64,000 nt of DNA from NCBI GenBank assembly GCA_963828555.1, contig CAWHEL010000001.1:1-64000 (forward strand), read 5' to 3'. Both the position numbers and the translations under genes were made by a program. Position 1 is the stretch's first letter; each line of letters begins with the position of its first letter. The notes below the pieces were generated by a model. It saw only the letters and a list, made by a program, of their open reading frames with translations, was not told the origin of the DNA and did not search any database. The stretch is from JADJPO01 sp963828555 (GTDB lineage: Bacteria > Actinomycetota > Actinomycetes > Actinomycetales > Kineosporiaceae). Below are positions 47,170 to 57,787 of the stretch, piece by piece.

Positions 47170-47416
47170 GGCGACCAAACCTAGGTGGATCGGGCCAACA
47201 CATCTGGTAACCGGAGCTCGACACACCGGCGTGTCCTGAACAGAGGGTTCTCGGGCTCTCCCGCCGACAGCGCTGCTGGTCACGCCGAGGAAGGCCTGCA
47301 CCCCGACGGTCGGGAGTCCTTTTTGCGGCATCTCACCCTACGTGCCCACGTTCGCAACACTGTTTTCACCAGTCACAACGGTCACAGCTTTACCGTCGCG
47401 GTGAACGGGCCCGATC

Positions 47417-47890
47417 TCAGGCTGCCGGCGAGCGCTCGTCCTCGTGGTCTTCATCGTCCGGAGGACGCCGACACCACTGCTGACCGAGAAGTCCCGCAGC
47501 CGCCAGCAGTACGGCGCAGGCCGCTGCGGCAGTGGCGGTCCAGAACAGGTCACGCCGCTCCCCGACGAGGGCCCGCAGCACCACCACCGCCTGGGCGGCG
47601 TACCAACCGGTGAGCGCCGCTCCCACGGTGCTGGCTGCCGAGGCCAGCACCGCGATCCGCGCTGCCGTCAGCGGGTTCATCGGCCGGGCGCGCCGGCCAC
47701 GGACCCATCGGCTCACCTCACGTGCCGCACCGAGCACCAGGCCGACGAGCACCAGCAACCCGGCAGGCGCCGTCCAGGGGACGGGCAACGGGTCGGACCC
47801 GTTGCGCTGCATCGCATCCAGAATCACCCAGCTCACCACACCGACCACCGCGGCGATGCCGACCAGGTTCGTCACCCGGATCGAGCGCAT
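47417..47890 (-). CDS. DUF3180 membrane protein
   Basis: 157 residues with four helices (LVGIAAVVGVVSWVILDAMQ; APAGLLVLVGLVLGAAREVS; IAVLASAASTVGAALTGWYA; LFWTATAAAACAVLLAAAGL) and an acidic tail. NPLTAARIAVLA is the family signature. It is conserved directly downstream of folK in actinobacteria (Rv3605c in M. tuberculosis). It starts at the base where the folB-folK gene ends, so it belongs to the folate operon. Function unknown. Confidence 0.85.
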   Translation of the reverse strand: MRSIRVTNLVGIAAVVGVVSWVILDAMQRNGSDPLPVPWTAPAGLLVLVGLVLGAAREVSRWVRGRRARPMNPLTAARIAVLASAASTVGAALTGWYAAQAVVVLRALVGERRDLFWTATAAAACAVLLAAAGLLGQQWCRRPPDDEDHEDERSPAA

Positions 47891-48777
47891 CAGTTCACCA
47901 CCAGGTCCGGCCGGTGGCGCAGGCCGCCGCGATCGGGGGCCCGCAGAGCCAGGTCGATCACCCGCCCCGCGCCGGGCAGGGTGGCGTCCGGGTCCATCGC
48001 CGCCCAGGGCACCAGGACGAAGGCTCGCCCCGCCGCCCGCGGGTGAGGCAGCTGGAGGAACTCGCCGTCCTGCTCCCGTTCCCCGAACGTGATCACGTCG
48101 ATGTCGAGCGTCCTGGCCGCCCAGCGGCCCTCCCGCACCCGGCCATGCCGTTGCTCGATCCGGTGGCAGGCGGCCAGCAGGTCCATCGGGGTCAAGGTGG
48201 TGTGCACCTGGACGACGGCGTTCAGGTAGTCGGGTTGCTCCGGCCCGCCCACCGGGTCCGTCTCGACCACCGGCGAGACGGCGACCACGTCGATACCCGG
48301 CGCCGCGCGAAGGTCGTCGACCGCCGTCTGCAAGGTGGCCGCCCGATCCCCGAGGTTGGCCCCGAGGGCGAGCACGGCCGCCGTCGCCCGGGACCGCCTG
48401 ATGGCCACCGCGACGTCACCGAACCGCTCCGGGATCGGCGCCGAGGGCTTGTGCACGGTGACATCGGCGACCTGGACCCGTGGATCATCCAGGCACCGCT
48501 CCGCCAGTGTCCGGGCCAACCGCTCGATCAGGTTGACCGGCTCGCCCCGGACGACGTCGGCCAGGCCGATCGCCAGCCCGCCGTAGTCGACGGTGGCGGC
48601 CAGGTCATCCCGGGCTGCAGCCGCCCGAGTGTCCAGGTGAAGCACCACGTCGACCACGAACTCCTGCCCCCCTCGTCGCTCGTGCTCGAAGACTCCGTGA
48701 AAACCCTTGACCCGCAAGCCGGTCAGTCGGATCTGGTCGAGCACCTCACCGTCCGCACCGAACGCCGGCGCCGTCAT
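47890..48777 (-). CDS. folK: Fused dihydroneopterin aldolase - HPPK (FolB-FolK)
   Basis: 295 residues, two enzymes in one chain. Residues 1 to about 130 are FolB: IRLTGLRVKGFHGVFEHERR, GGQEFVVDVVLHLD, VDYGGLAIG, LIERLARTLAERCLDDP, VTVHKPSAPIPERFGDVAV. From about 133 onwards is HPPK: AVLALGANLGDRAATLQTAV, ETDPVGGPEQPDYLNAVVQV, IEQRHGRVREGRWAARTLDI, DVITFGE, LPHPRAAGRAFVLVPWAAMD. The two consecutive folate steps convert dihydroneopterin to 6-hydroxymethyl-dihydropterin pyrophosphate. Overlaps folP by 4 bp (ATGA). Confidence 0.95.
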   Translation of the reverse strand: MTAPAFGADGEVLDQIRLTGLRVKGFHGVFEHERRGGQEFVVDVVLHLDTRAAAARDDLAATVDYGGLAIGLADVVRGEPVNLIERLARTLAERCLDDPRVQVADVTVHKPSAPIPERFGDVAVAIRRSRATAAVLALGANLGDRAATLQTAVDDLRAAPGIDVVAVSPVVETDPVGGPEQPDYLNAVVQVHTTLTPMDLLAACHRIEQRHGRVREGRWAARTLDIDVITFGEREQDGEFLQLPHPRAAGRAFVLVPWAAMDPDATLPGAGRVIDLALRAPDRGGLRHRPDLVVN

Positions 48778-49652
48778 GCCCGCTCCCTGGTGCGACCCAG
48801 CAGAGCCGCCACCCGGACGGCGTCGGCGGACGGTGCCACATCGTGCACCCGCACTCCCCAGGCCCCCGCTGCGGCCGCCAACGCGGAGGTGGCCGCGGTC
48901 GCGTGATCCCGGTCGAGCGCTCCGGCCCCGCGGTCGCCGGCCGCGCGCCCGGTCACCGCGTCGGCCAGGAACCGCTTGCGTGAGGTGCCGACCAGGACCG
49001 GGCGACCCAGCCCCAGCAGCTGGTCCAGCCCAGCCAGCAGATGCCAGTTGTGCTCCGCCCGTTTGGCGAAGCCGAAACCCGGGTCGAGGATCACCTGCCG
49101 TTCGTCCACGCCGGCCCGCGCCAGCGCCTCCATCCGGGCCGCCAGTTCGGCACAGACCTCACCCACCACGTCGTCATACCGGGCGAGGGACTCCATCACG
49201 TCGCTGTGACCGCGCCAGTGCATCACCACGTACGGCACCCCGGCGTGGGCGATCGTGGCCGGCATCTGCGGATCCGCCCGGCCACCGCTGACGTCATTGA
49301 CGATCGCCGCGCCGGCCTCCAGACCCGCTCGCGCCACCGTGGCGCGCGTGGTGTCGATGCTCACCACGGCCCCTGCCGCGACCAGGGCCCGGACCACCGG
49401 CAGCACCCGTCGCAGCTCCTCGGCCTCGTCCACCCTCGAAGCACCGGGCCGGGTGGACTCCCCGCCCACGTCCAGCAGGTCGGCACCCTCAGCCAGCAGC
49501 TGCGCACCGTGCCGCACCGCCGCCTCCGGCTCGAACCACTCCCCGCCGTCGCTGAAGGAATCGGGGGTCACGTTGACCACACCCACCACAAGGCAGCGCC
49601 CTGGGTCGTCCAACGCCGCGGGCAGACCGAGGATCTCGCGCACGCAGGCCAC
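48774..49652 (-). CDS. folP: Dihydropteroate synthase
   Basis: 292 residues from GTG 49652 (an in-frame GTG at 49643 is the alternative). LVVGVVNVTPDSFSDGGEWF, LLDVGGESTRPGASRVDEAE, VVSIDTTRATVARAGLEAGA, IVNDVSGG, VILDPGFGFAKRAEHNWHLL and GRPVLVGTSRKRFLADAVTG are the full set of DHPS motifs. It joins pABA to the HPPK product, and is the target of sulfonamides. First gene of folP-folBK-DUF3180. The upstream region holds the DnaA-box-like cluster. Confidence 0.95.
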   Translation of the reverse strand: MACVREILGLPAALDDPGRCLVVGVVNVTPDSFSDGGEWFEPEAAVRHGAQLLAEGADLLDVGGESTRPGASRVDEAEELRRVLPVVRALVAAGAVVSIDTTRATVARAGLEAGAAIVNDVSGGRADPQMPATIAHAGVPYVVMHWRGHSDVMESLARYDDVVGEVCAELAARMEALARAGVDERQVILDPGFGFAKRAEHNWHLLAGLDQLLGLGRPVLVGTSRKRFLADAVTGRAAGDRGAGALDRDHATAATSALAAAAGAWGVRVHDVAPSADAVRVAALLGRTRERA

Positions 49653-49685
49653 CCTAACCGCCGATCCATCCCGCGGGCAGGCGAA

Positions 49686-49793
49686 CCATCCACAGCTGGG
49701 GACGAGCGCTCCCCAGGCTGTGCACAGGGGCTGACCTGCGCTGTCCACAGCGCGCCCCCGGTTGTGCACAGGGTCGTCCACACGGAGTCCACA
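49686..49793 (+). promoter_or_regulatory. Cluster of DnaA-box-like 9-mers upstream of folP
   Basis: Six same-direction 9-mers ending TCCACA or TGCACA lie within 108 bp: CCATCCACA (49686), CTGTGCACA (49718), CTGTCCACA (49741), TTGTGCACA (49762), TCGTCCACA (49774), GAGTCCACA (49785). The actinobacterial DnaA box is close to TTGTCCACA. It could be a DnaA titration or regulatory site. No dnaA or dnaN is nearby, so it is not called an origin. Confidence 0.45.
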
Positions 49794-50452
49794 GTCGACG
49801 CGAAACCCGTTGGCCCACAACGAAAACCCGCCGTGGAAATCTGCGGAGAAGGCCTTGCGGAGCCGGCCCCAACAGGAGTAGAAATCTCACCACGCCAGCA
49901 GGAACGGCAAGCAGACACCGACCGGGGATACCCGGGAGGCGACCGCTCGGCGAGCCGGCCGGCGTGGGTGCGGAGAACGGACGGACCGCGTCGCACGGCA
50001 CCCGGAAGCACTCGGCTCCAGGCATGGAGGCGAGGGCGGACGGAGGTCGTACGGCACCCGCGGATGGCACGCGGGAGGCCCTGCTACGGACCGCACCACC
50101 GGCCACGCACATGGCCCGGCGCGGAGTCTCGGCTCGGCACAGGGCGACGGCAGCGAGGGGTGGGGATCGTCGGCTACGGCGATCCTCGCGCACGGTGCCC
50201 GATGGGGAGCCATCCCCAGTGACCACGACGCGTTCCTCTCTCGGGAGGCACCGCCGGGGGAAGTGACCACAAGACAAGGCCCCTCCAACTGATGCGTGGA
50301 GGGGCCTTGTCGCATGTCTATCGGGAATCGCTCCCGAGCCGAAGGCGACACGCCCGGAGACAACGGCCGATTCACGGTCCGGCAAAGACCGGTCGCCGAT
50401 CGCACTCGCAGACGACTCGCCTTCGCCGCGAGATGAACGACACACTAACGAG
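49794..50452. other. Long intergenic region, no gene recognised
   Basis: About 660 bp between the DnaA-like cluster and the SulP gene. Frames are open on both strands, but their translations (Arg/Pro/Ser-rich) look like high-GC noise. It contains the hairpin at 50273-50311 and presumably the SulP promoter. Confidence 0.4.
50273..50311. terminator. Hairpin with 15-bp perfect stem
   Basis: GACAAGGCCCCTCCA (50273-50287) and TGGAGGGGCCTTGTC (50297-50311) pair perfectly around a 9-nt loop, 141 bp upstream of SulP. It has terminator form, but no plus-strand gene is recognised before it; it may end an undetected small RNA or gene. Confidence 0.6.
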
Positions 50453-52327
50453 ATGAGTTTCGCCGGTGAACGTCCCGTCTTCCCGGGGATCGAACAGCTG
50501 CGCCACTACAAACGTGAGTACGCCGTCGGTGACCTGGTGGCCGGGCTGCTGGTCGCGGCACTCGCCGTGCCCCAGGCGCTCGGCTACGCCGCTGTGGCCG
50601 GGGTGCCCGTCCAGGTCGGCCTGTACACCCTGCCGCCGGCGCTGATCGCCTACGCGCTGCTCGGGTCCTCACGGCTGCTGTTCGTCGGACCGGTCTCCAC
50701 CGTCACCGTGCTCTCCGGGACCATCGTGAAGCAGTTGGCCGGCGGAGACGTCGCCCACGCCGCCGAGCTGACCTCGGCCTTGGCCATCGTGGCCGGAGTG
50801 GTGCTGCTGGTCGCCGGGTTGATCAAGATCGGCTGGGTGGCGCAGTTCCTCAGCGAGCCGATCGTCACCGGATTCGTCACCGGCCTCGTGGTGCTGGTCG
50901 TGGTCGGAGAGATCCCCGGCCTACTGGGGCTGCCCACGCCCACCGGCGCCCTGCTGGACCGGCTGGTGGCGCTGATCAGGACGGCCCCCGACGCGCACCC
51001 GACCACGCTGGCGGTGGCCGTGGTCGCGCTCGTCCTGCTGTTCGGAGGACAGCGGCTGGCACCGATCGTGCCGTGGTCTCTGGTGGTCCTGGTCGGCGGC
51101 ATCCTGGTCTCCTACTTCGCCGATCTGGAAGGGCACGGCGCGCGGGTGGTCGGCAGCGTGCCCTCCGGCCTCCCCCTGCCGTCGCTGCCCCGGATCGAAC
51201 TGTCCGAGCTCGGCAGCCTGATCACCGGTGGGGTCGCGGTGGCCGGGGTGGGCATCGCCGAGGGGCTCGCCGCGGCGCGCACCTTCGCCGGCTCGAGCAA
51301 GCGCGAGAAGCTGCATGACGACACCGAACTGGTCGCCAACGGTGCGGCCGACATCGCCGCCGGCCTCTTCGGCGGGATGGGCGTGGCGGGCAGCCTGTCC
51401 AAGACCGCGGCCAACGCCCGGGCCGGTGCGCGGACCCAGATGAGCAGCATCGCCTCGGCGGTCGCGGTCCTGCTGGTGCTGCTGTTCGCCACCGCCCTGC
51501 TGGCTCCGCTGCCCCGGGCGGTGCTCTCCGCCATCGTGATCCACGCGGTGTGGGGTCTGCTGCGGCCCAAGGAATTCGCCCGCTACCGGGCCGTGCGCCG
51601 CAACGACGGGGTGGCGGCTCTGGTGGCCTTCGGCGGTGTCCTGGTGCTCGGCCCGCTGAACGGGCTGCTGCTCGCCGTGGGGCAGTCGCTGGCCGGGCTG
51701 ATCTACCGCTCCATGCAGGTCAACGTCGACGAGATGGGCAAGGTGCCCGGTGAGAAGGCGGCCTGGGGGTCGCTGAGCAACGACCCGACCCGCAAGCGGG
51801 TGCGGCGGGTCTGCGTGCTCCGACCGGACGGGCCCATCTTCTGGGCCAACGCGAGCATGGTCTTCGAGCGGATCAGGCACCAGATCGCCGCCCGTCCAGA
51901 TGCCTGCGTGGTGCTGCTGGACCTCGAGGCGACCAACCAGATGGACACCACCACGGCCGAACAGCTCGACCGCCTGATCACCGAGCTCCATGAGGCCGAG
52001 ATCCAGCTGTACCTGGTACGGGTCTTCCGGAACGTGCGCGAGGTGCTCGGCCGGGCAGGAGTCCTGGACAAGCTGGGCGAGGGCCGGCTCTGGCACTCCA
52101 TCTCCGCGGGTGTGAAGGCCGCGAAACACTCCCCGGAGTACGGGCTCAGCAAGTTCATCGACGCGATCGAGGCGGAGATCGCCTCCGGCATCTCCTTCGA
52201 GGACGAGGCGGAGGACGCCGACGCCGCGGCCGACACCACGGACGTGGACGAGCACATCGTGAGCCGCTGGCATGCCCGGGAGGTGCTGGAGGGCGCGCTG
52301 GGACGGTTCAGCCGCGGCCGAGGATGA
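50453..52327 (+). CDS. SulP/SLC26-family anion permease with STAS domain
   Basis: 624 residues. PGIEQLRHYKREYAVGDLVA, GLLVAALAVPQALGYAAVAG and VPVQVGLYTLPPALIAYALL are the SulP entry, followed by about twelve helices and GMGVAGSLSKTAANARAGAR. A C-terminal STAS domain follows (VCVLRPDGPIFWANASMVFE, VVLLDLEATNQMDTTTAEQL) and then an acidic tail. It transports an inorganic anion (sulfate, bicarbonate or similar) by proton or sodium coupling; the ion is not predictable. The last 20 bp overlap the 3' end of the convergent folE. Confidence 0.9.
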   Translation: MSFAGERPVFPGIEQLRHYKREYAVGDLVAGLLVAALAVPQALGYAAVAGVPVQVGLYTLPPALIAYALLGSSRLLFVGPVSTVTVLSGTIVKQLAGGDVAHAAELTSALAIVAGVVLLVAGLIKIGWVAQFLSEPIVTGFVTGLVVLVVVGEIPGLLGLPTPTGALLDRLVALIRTAPDAHPTTLAVAVVALVLLFGGQRLAPIVPWSLVVLVGGILVSYFADLEGHGARVVGSVPSGLPLPSLPRIELSELGSLITGGVAVAGVGIAEGLAAARTFAGSSKREKLHDDTELVANGAADIAAGLFGGMGVAGSLSKTAANARAGARTQMSSIASAVAVLLVLLFATALLAPLPRAVLSAIVIHAVWGLLRPKEFARYRAVRRNDGVAALVAFGGVLVLGPLNGLLLAVGQSLAGLIYRSMQVNVDEMGKVPGEKAAWGSLSNDPTRKRVRRVCVLRPDGPIFWANASMVFERIRHQIAARPDACVVLLDLEATNQMDTTTAEQLDRLITELHEAEIQLYLVRVFRNVREVLGRAGVLDKLGEGRLWHSISAGVKAAKHSPEYGLSKFIDAIEAEIASGISFEDEAEDADAAADTTDVDEHIVSRWHAREVLEGALGRFSRGRG

Positions 52328-52856
52328 GGCTCATCGCCTCGGCCCGGGTGGCCGGCTTGCGCAGTTGCCCACGCACGGCTGAGGTCACGGTGCGCGAGCC
52401 CGGCTTGCGCACCCCGCGCATCGACATGCACAGGTGCTCGCACTCCACCACGACGATCGCCCCGCGCGGATCGAGGAACTCCATCAGGGCGTCCGCGATC
52501 TGGGTTGTCAGCCGCTCCTGCACCTGGGGCCGACGGGCGTAGACGTCGACCAGCCGGGCCAGCTTGCTCAGCCCGGTGATCCGGCCGTCCGGTGAGGGTA
52601 CGTAGCCCACGTGGGCGACGCCGTGGAAGGGCACCAGGTGGTGCTCGCAGCAGGAGAACACCTCGATGTCCTTGACCAGCACCAGTTCGTCATGGCCGAG
52701 GTCGAAGGTGGTGGTCAGCACGTCCTGCGGTTGCTGCCACAGGCCGCCGAACATCTCGGCGTACGCGCGTGAGACCCGGGCCGGGGTCTCCCGCAGGCCG
52801 TCGCGCTCCGGGTCCTCCCCGATCGCCAGCAGGATCTCGCGGACGGCGCGCTGCAC
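52308..52856 (-). CDS. folE: GTP cyclohydrolase I
   Basis: 182 residues from GTG 52856. LLAIGEDPERDGLRETPARV, AEMFGGLW, DIEVFSCCEHHLVPFHGVAH (zinc ligands Cys and His), VGYVPSPDGRITGLSKLARL and VECEHLCMSMRGVRKPGS (second zinc Cys) define the enzyme. First step of pterin synthesis in the cytoplasm, feeding FolB-FolK and FolP. The N-terminus may start slightly upstream: a sense frame continues to the ftsH stop, but no better start codon is visible. It lies 38 bp downstream of ftsH. Confidence 0.95.
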   Translation of the reverse strand: MQRAVREILLAIGEDPERDGLRETPARVSRAYAEMFGGLWQQPQDVLTTTFDLGHDELVLVKDIEVFSCCEHHLVPFHGVAHVGYVPSPDGRITGLSKLARLVDVYARRPQVQERLTTQIADALMEFLDPRGAIVVVECEHLCMSMRGVRKPGSRTVTSAVRGQLRKPATRAEAMSLILGRG

Positions 52857-52894
52857 CCGGTCCGCGTCGTAGGGCGGCCGGTCGCTCGGCGAGC

Positions 52895-54859
<1,965 letters not shown>

Positions 54860-55048
54860 CGAAGCGGGGCGTGCGCCCCGTCCCTCCTGCTCGCAGTTAC
54901 CGACGCCGCGCGGTGCTCGGTGAGGCGCTGTCGCCGTGCACGACGGTACACGTCGTCCCTGGGTGGAACGGCCCGGGCGCCGTCGCTGTTCCGCCCCTGC
55001 AGGAGCAGTACTCCCTCGCCCGGCCGTGCCGGCCGCGCGAGCAGTGGC

Positions 55049-55603
55049 TCAGCTGCCGTAGACCTGCGGGGCCAGGGTGCCCACCACACGCAGATTGCGG
55101 TACCGGTCGGCGTAGTCCAGCCCGTAGCCGACGACGAACTCGTTGGGGATGTCGAAACCGACGTACCGGACCGGAACCTCGACCTTGGCCGCCTCCGGCT
55201 TGCGCAGCAGGGTGCACACCTCGACCGAGGCCGGCCCGCGGGAGGAGAGGTTGGCGATCAGCCAGGACAGGGTCAGCCCGGAGTCGATGATGTCCTCGAT
55301 GATCAGCACGTGACGGCCGGTGATGTCGCGGTCGAGGTCCTTGAGGATCCGGACCACCCCCGAGGAGCGGGTGCCCGAGCCGTAGGAGGAGACCGCCATC
55401 CATTCGGTCTCGGTCGACATCCGCAGGGTACGGGTGAGGTCGGCCATCACCATCACCGCGCCCTTGAGCACGCCGACCAGCACCGGGTCCTTGTCGGCGT
55501 AGTCACGGTCGATCTCGGCGCCCAGCTCAAGCAGGCGGGCCTGGATCGCCTCCTCGGTGAGCAGCACCTTCAGGAGGTCCTCGCCCATATCTGCGGCGTC
55601 CAC
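55049..55603 (-). CDS. hpt: Hypoxanthine phosphoribosyltransferase
   Basis: 184 residues from GTG 55603, with AGGAG 5 nt upstream; ATG 55588 is the alternative. VLVGVLKGAVMVMADLTRTL, WMAVSSYGSGTRSSG, HVLIIEDIIDSGLTLSWLIA (PRPP-binding loop), VCTLLRKPEA and VGYGLDYADRYRNLRVVGTL are typical. Salvages hypoxanthine and guanine to IMP and GMP. Separated from the tilS stop by 1 nt, so the two are co-expressed. Confidence 0.95.
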   Translation of the reverse strand: MDAADMGEDLLKVLLTEEAIQARLLELGAEIDRDYADKDPVLVGVLKGAVMVMADLTRTLRMSTETEWMAVSSYGSGTRSSGVVRILKDLDRDITGRHVLIIEDIIDSGLTLSWLIANLSSRGPASVEVCTLLRKPEAAKVEVPVRYVGFDIPNEFVVGYGLDYADRYRNLRVVGTLAPQVYGS

Positions 55604-55604
55604 G

Positions 55605-56624
55605 TCACTCCTGAGGGTCTCGTCTGCTGAGCTCCAGCCTCCCACAGGAGCGGGCCGCCCCGATCCCTCCGGGCAGGTCGACGCTGCCCTGGCCCCGCCA
55701 GCCCACGATCAGCGCGTCCACCGCCAGCACATGCCGCCGGGCCAGCTCCGCGGGTGGGCAGCCGGCCTCCCGGAGCGCGGCCAGCAGGGCCCGGCGGCGG
55801 ACGGCGTCCGGCGCCGGTTCCAGGGCCGCGATCTCCAGCCGGAGGACGCCGCCGGACCGGTCGGCCCCGCGAGCGCCCGCCAGCAGGTCGGCGGCGAACG
55901 CCTCCAGCGCCTGCGCATCCTCCCGGAGAAGGTCGGCGGTGCGGGCCAGCGCCTCGGTCAGGCCCGGGCCGAGCGCCTCGCCCAGAGTGCCCATGGCTGC
56001 ACGCACCCGGGACCTGGCATAGGCCGGATCGGCGTTCGCCGGATCGGTCCAGGGGCTCAGGCCCGCCGCGTGGCAGGCCCGCTCTGTGGTCGCCCGGGTC
56101 AGGTGCAGGAACGGGCGGCGGAACGTCTCCCGGCGGGCGGGCATGCCGGCCAGCGAGCGCGCCCCCGAGCCTCGGGCCAGCCCGAGCAGCACGGTCTCGG
56201 CCTGGTCGTCCAGGGTGTGCCCGAGCAGGACGGCGTGCGCCCCGGCGCGGGCTGCTGCCTCATCCAGGGCGCGGTACCTGACCTGACGGGCCGCGGCCTC
56301 GGGGCCTGCGCCGGCGTCGCCGCGGCCCGCGACGACCACCTCGACCGGGCCGAGCCCCAGGCCGCGGCAGGTCGCCGCGGCGGCGGCGGCGACCTGGGCG
56401 GAGTCCTCGCGCCAGCCGTGGTCCACCACCACCGCCCCGGCAGCGACACAGCGACCGCCGGTGCGCCGAGGGGCGGCGACCAGGAAGGCGGTGGCGGCGG
56501 CCAGAGCGAGCGAGTCGGGGCCGCCGCTGCAGGCCACCAGCACCTGCGCGCCGTCCGGCAGGTCCCTCAACTGCGCGGCGACCGCGCGCCGGGTGGCGGC
56601 CACAGCGACGTCCGGGCCGCTCAT
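55605..56624 (-). CDS. tilS: tRNA(Ile)-lysidine synthase
   Basis: 339 residues from ATG 56624. The N-terminal PP-loop VLVACSGGPDSLALAAATAF, AGAVVVDHGWREDSAQVAAA, ARAGAHAVLLGHTLDDQAET and FRRPFLHLTR are the TilS signature; a helical C-terminal half follows. It forms lysidine at C34 of tRNA-Ile2, letting it read AUA. Shorter than the E. coli enzyme, as usual in actinobacteria. It starts 17 bp after the DUF2342 gene. Confidence 0.93.
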   Translation of the reverse strand: MSGPDVAVAATRRAVAAQLRDLPDGAQVLVACSGGPDSLALAAATAFLVAAPRRTGGRCVAAGAVVVDHGWREDSAQVAAAAAATCRGLGLGPVEVVVAGRGDAGAGPEAAARQVRYRALDEAAARAGAHAVLLGHTLDDQAETVLLGLARGSGARSLAGMPARRETFRRPFLHLTRATTERACHAAGLSPWTDPANADPAYARSRVRAAMGTLGEALGPGLTEALARTADLLREDAQALEAFAADLLAGARGADRSGGVLRLEIAALEPAPDAVRRRALLAALREAGCPPAELARRHVLAVDALIVGWRGQGSVDLPGGIGAARSCGRLELSRRDPQE

Positions 56625-56641
56625 CGCCTGTCCCGCCCTGC

Positions 56642-57724
56642 TCAGCCGTGCAGGCGGCGCACCCAGGCCGCCGGGTCGGCGATCTCGTCCGGGCGCGGCA
56701 GGGCTGCCGGACCGGACCACACCTGGTTGAAGCCGTCGGTGCCCACCGCGGTGGTCACCTCGCGCACGAACCGGGCCCCGTCGGCGTACTGGCGCATCTT
56801 GGCCTCCAGACCGAGAAGCCGGCGCAGGAGCCGGTCCAACGCACCGCGACCGGCCCGCCGCTGCGTGAACCGGGAGCGGATCGTGGCCACCGTCGGCACG
56901 ACGTCAGGGCCGACCTCGTCCATCACCACGTCGGCGTGACCCTCCAGTAGAGACATCACCGCGGTGAGCTCTGACAGCCGGGCCCGCTGTTCGGGGGTGT
57001 GCAGCACGTCGAGGATCGACCCACTGCCCTGCGGGTCAGATCCCTTGCGGGAGAACAGGTCGGGCAGGCTCTTGGCCATCATCGCCACTCGCTCGGCGAG
57101 CTGCCCGGGGTCGCTCATCAGATCGGTGGCCAGGGACCTGATGTGCGTCTGCAGATGCTCGGCCAGCCACGGATTGGCCATGAACTGAGCCCGGTGGGTC
57201 TCCTCGTGCAGGCAGACCCAGAGCCGGAAGTCGCTCGGGTCGACGTCCAGCTCGGTCTCGGCGGCCACGATGTTCGGCGCGACCAGCAGGAGGCGGCCCG
57301 GGGCGGCGAACGGGTCGAACTGGCCGAGCACCCGCGACCCCAGGAAGCCGAGCAGGGAACCGACCTCCGCCCCGGTGACCCGGCTGCCGATCGCCGCCAG
57401 GCCGGCTCCCGGGAGCTTGCCTCCGCGCCGCTCGAACGACTGGGCGACAACGGGTTCCAGCAGGTGCCGGAATCCGGCACTGTTGGCCGCGGCCCACCCG
57501 CGCCGATCCACCACGAGCACTCCGGAATCCTCCGGGGCCGTCAACCGGGACACCTCCCGCACGTGCGGCGCGGCGACCGCAGCGGCCAGGCGCAGCTCCC
57601 CCACCACCTGGGCGGCCTGGTCGGCGGAGATCTGGGGCCCCGCCCCGGCGATGGTGGCCGCGGTGCGGGTGGCCAGATCCCAGTCCACCAGCAGATCGAC
57701 CGGGGCCGGGCTGTGCGCAGTCAT
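56642..57724 (-). CDS. DUF2342 zinc-dependent metallopeptidase
   Basis: 360 residues from ATG 57724. FRLWVCLHEETHRAQFMANP contains the HExxH zinc motif, and LLEGHADVVMDEVGPDVVPT a further conserved Glu/His block. This is the family called coenzyme F420 biosynthesis-associated or DUF2342, found in Mycobacterium between tilS and dacB. Its substrate is unknown. In the same operon direction as dacB, 63 bp downstream of its stop. Confidence 0.9.
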   Translation of the reverse strand: MTAHSPAPVDLLVDWDLATRTAATIAGAGPQISADQAAQVVGELRLAAAVAAPHVREVSRLTAPEDSGVLVVDRRGWAAANSAGFRHLLEPVVAQSFERRGGKLPGAGLAAIGSRVTGAEVGSLLGFLGSRVLGQFDPFAAPGRLLLVAPNIVAAETELDVDPSDFRLWVCLHEETHRAQFMANPWLAEHLQTHIRSLATDLMSDPGQLAERVAMMAKSLPDLFSRKGSDPQGSGSILDVLHTPEQRARLSELTAVMSLLEGHADVVMDEVGPDVVPTVATIRSRFTQRRAGRGALDRLLRRLLGLEAKMRQYADGARFVREVTTAVGTDGFNQVWSGPAALPRPDEIADPAAWVRRLHG

Positions 57725-57787
57725 GCGTTCCACCGTACGTGGCGGGCGCCGTCCGCGCCCCTGCGGCCCGATGGCCGCTCGCACCGG

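Noticed and set aside
49654..50445. 264-codon minus-strand frame upstream of folP
   Set aside because: Arg/Pro/Ser-rich low-information translation typical of high-GC noise, and it overlaps the DnaA-like boxes and a hairpin.
49686..50452. Chromosomal origin (oriC)
   Set aside because: No dnaA, dnaN or AT-rich unwinding element nearby; only DnaA-box-like 9-mers, two of six deviating at a core position.
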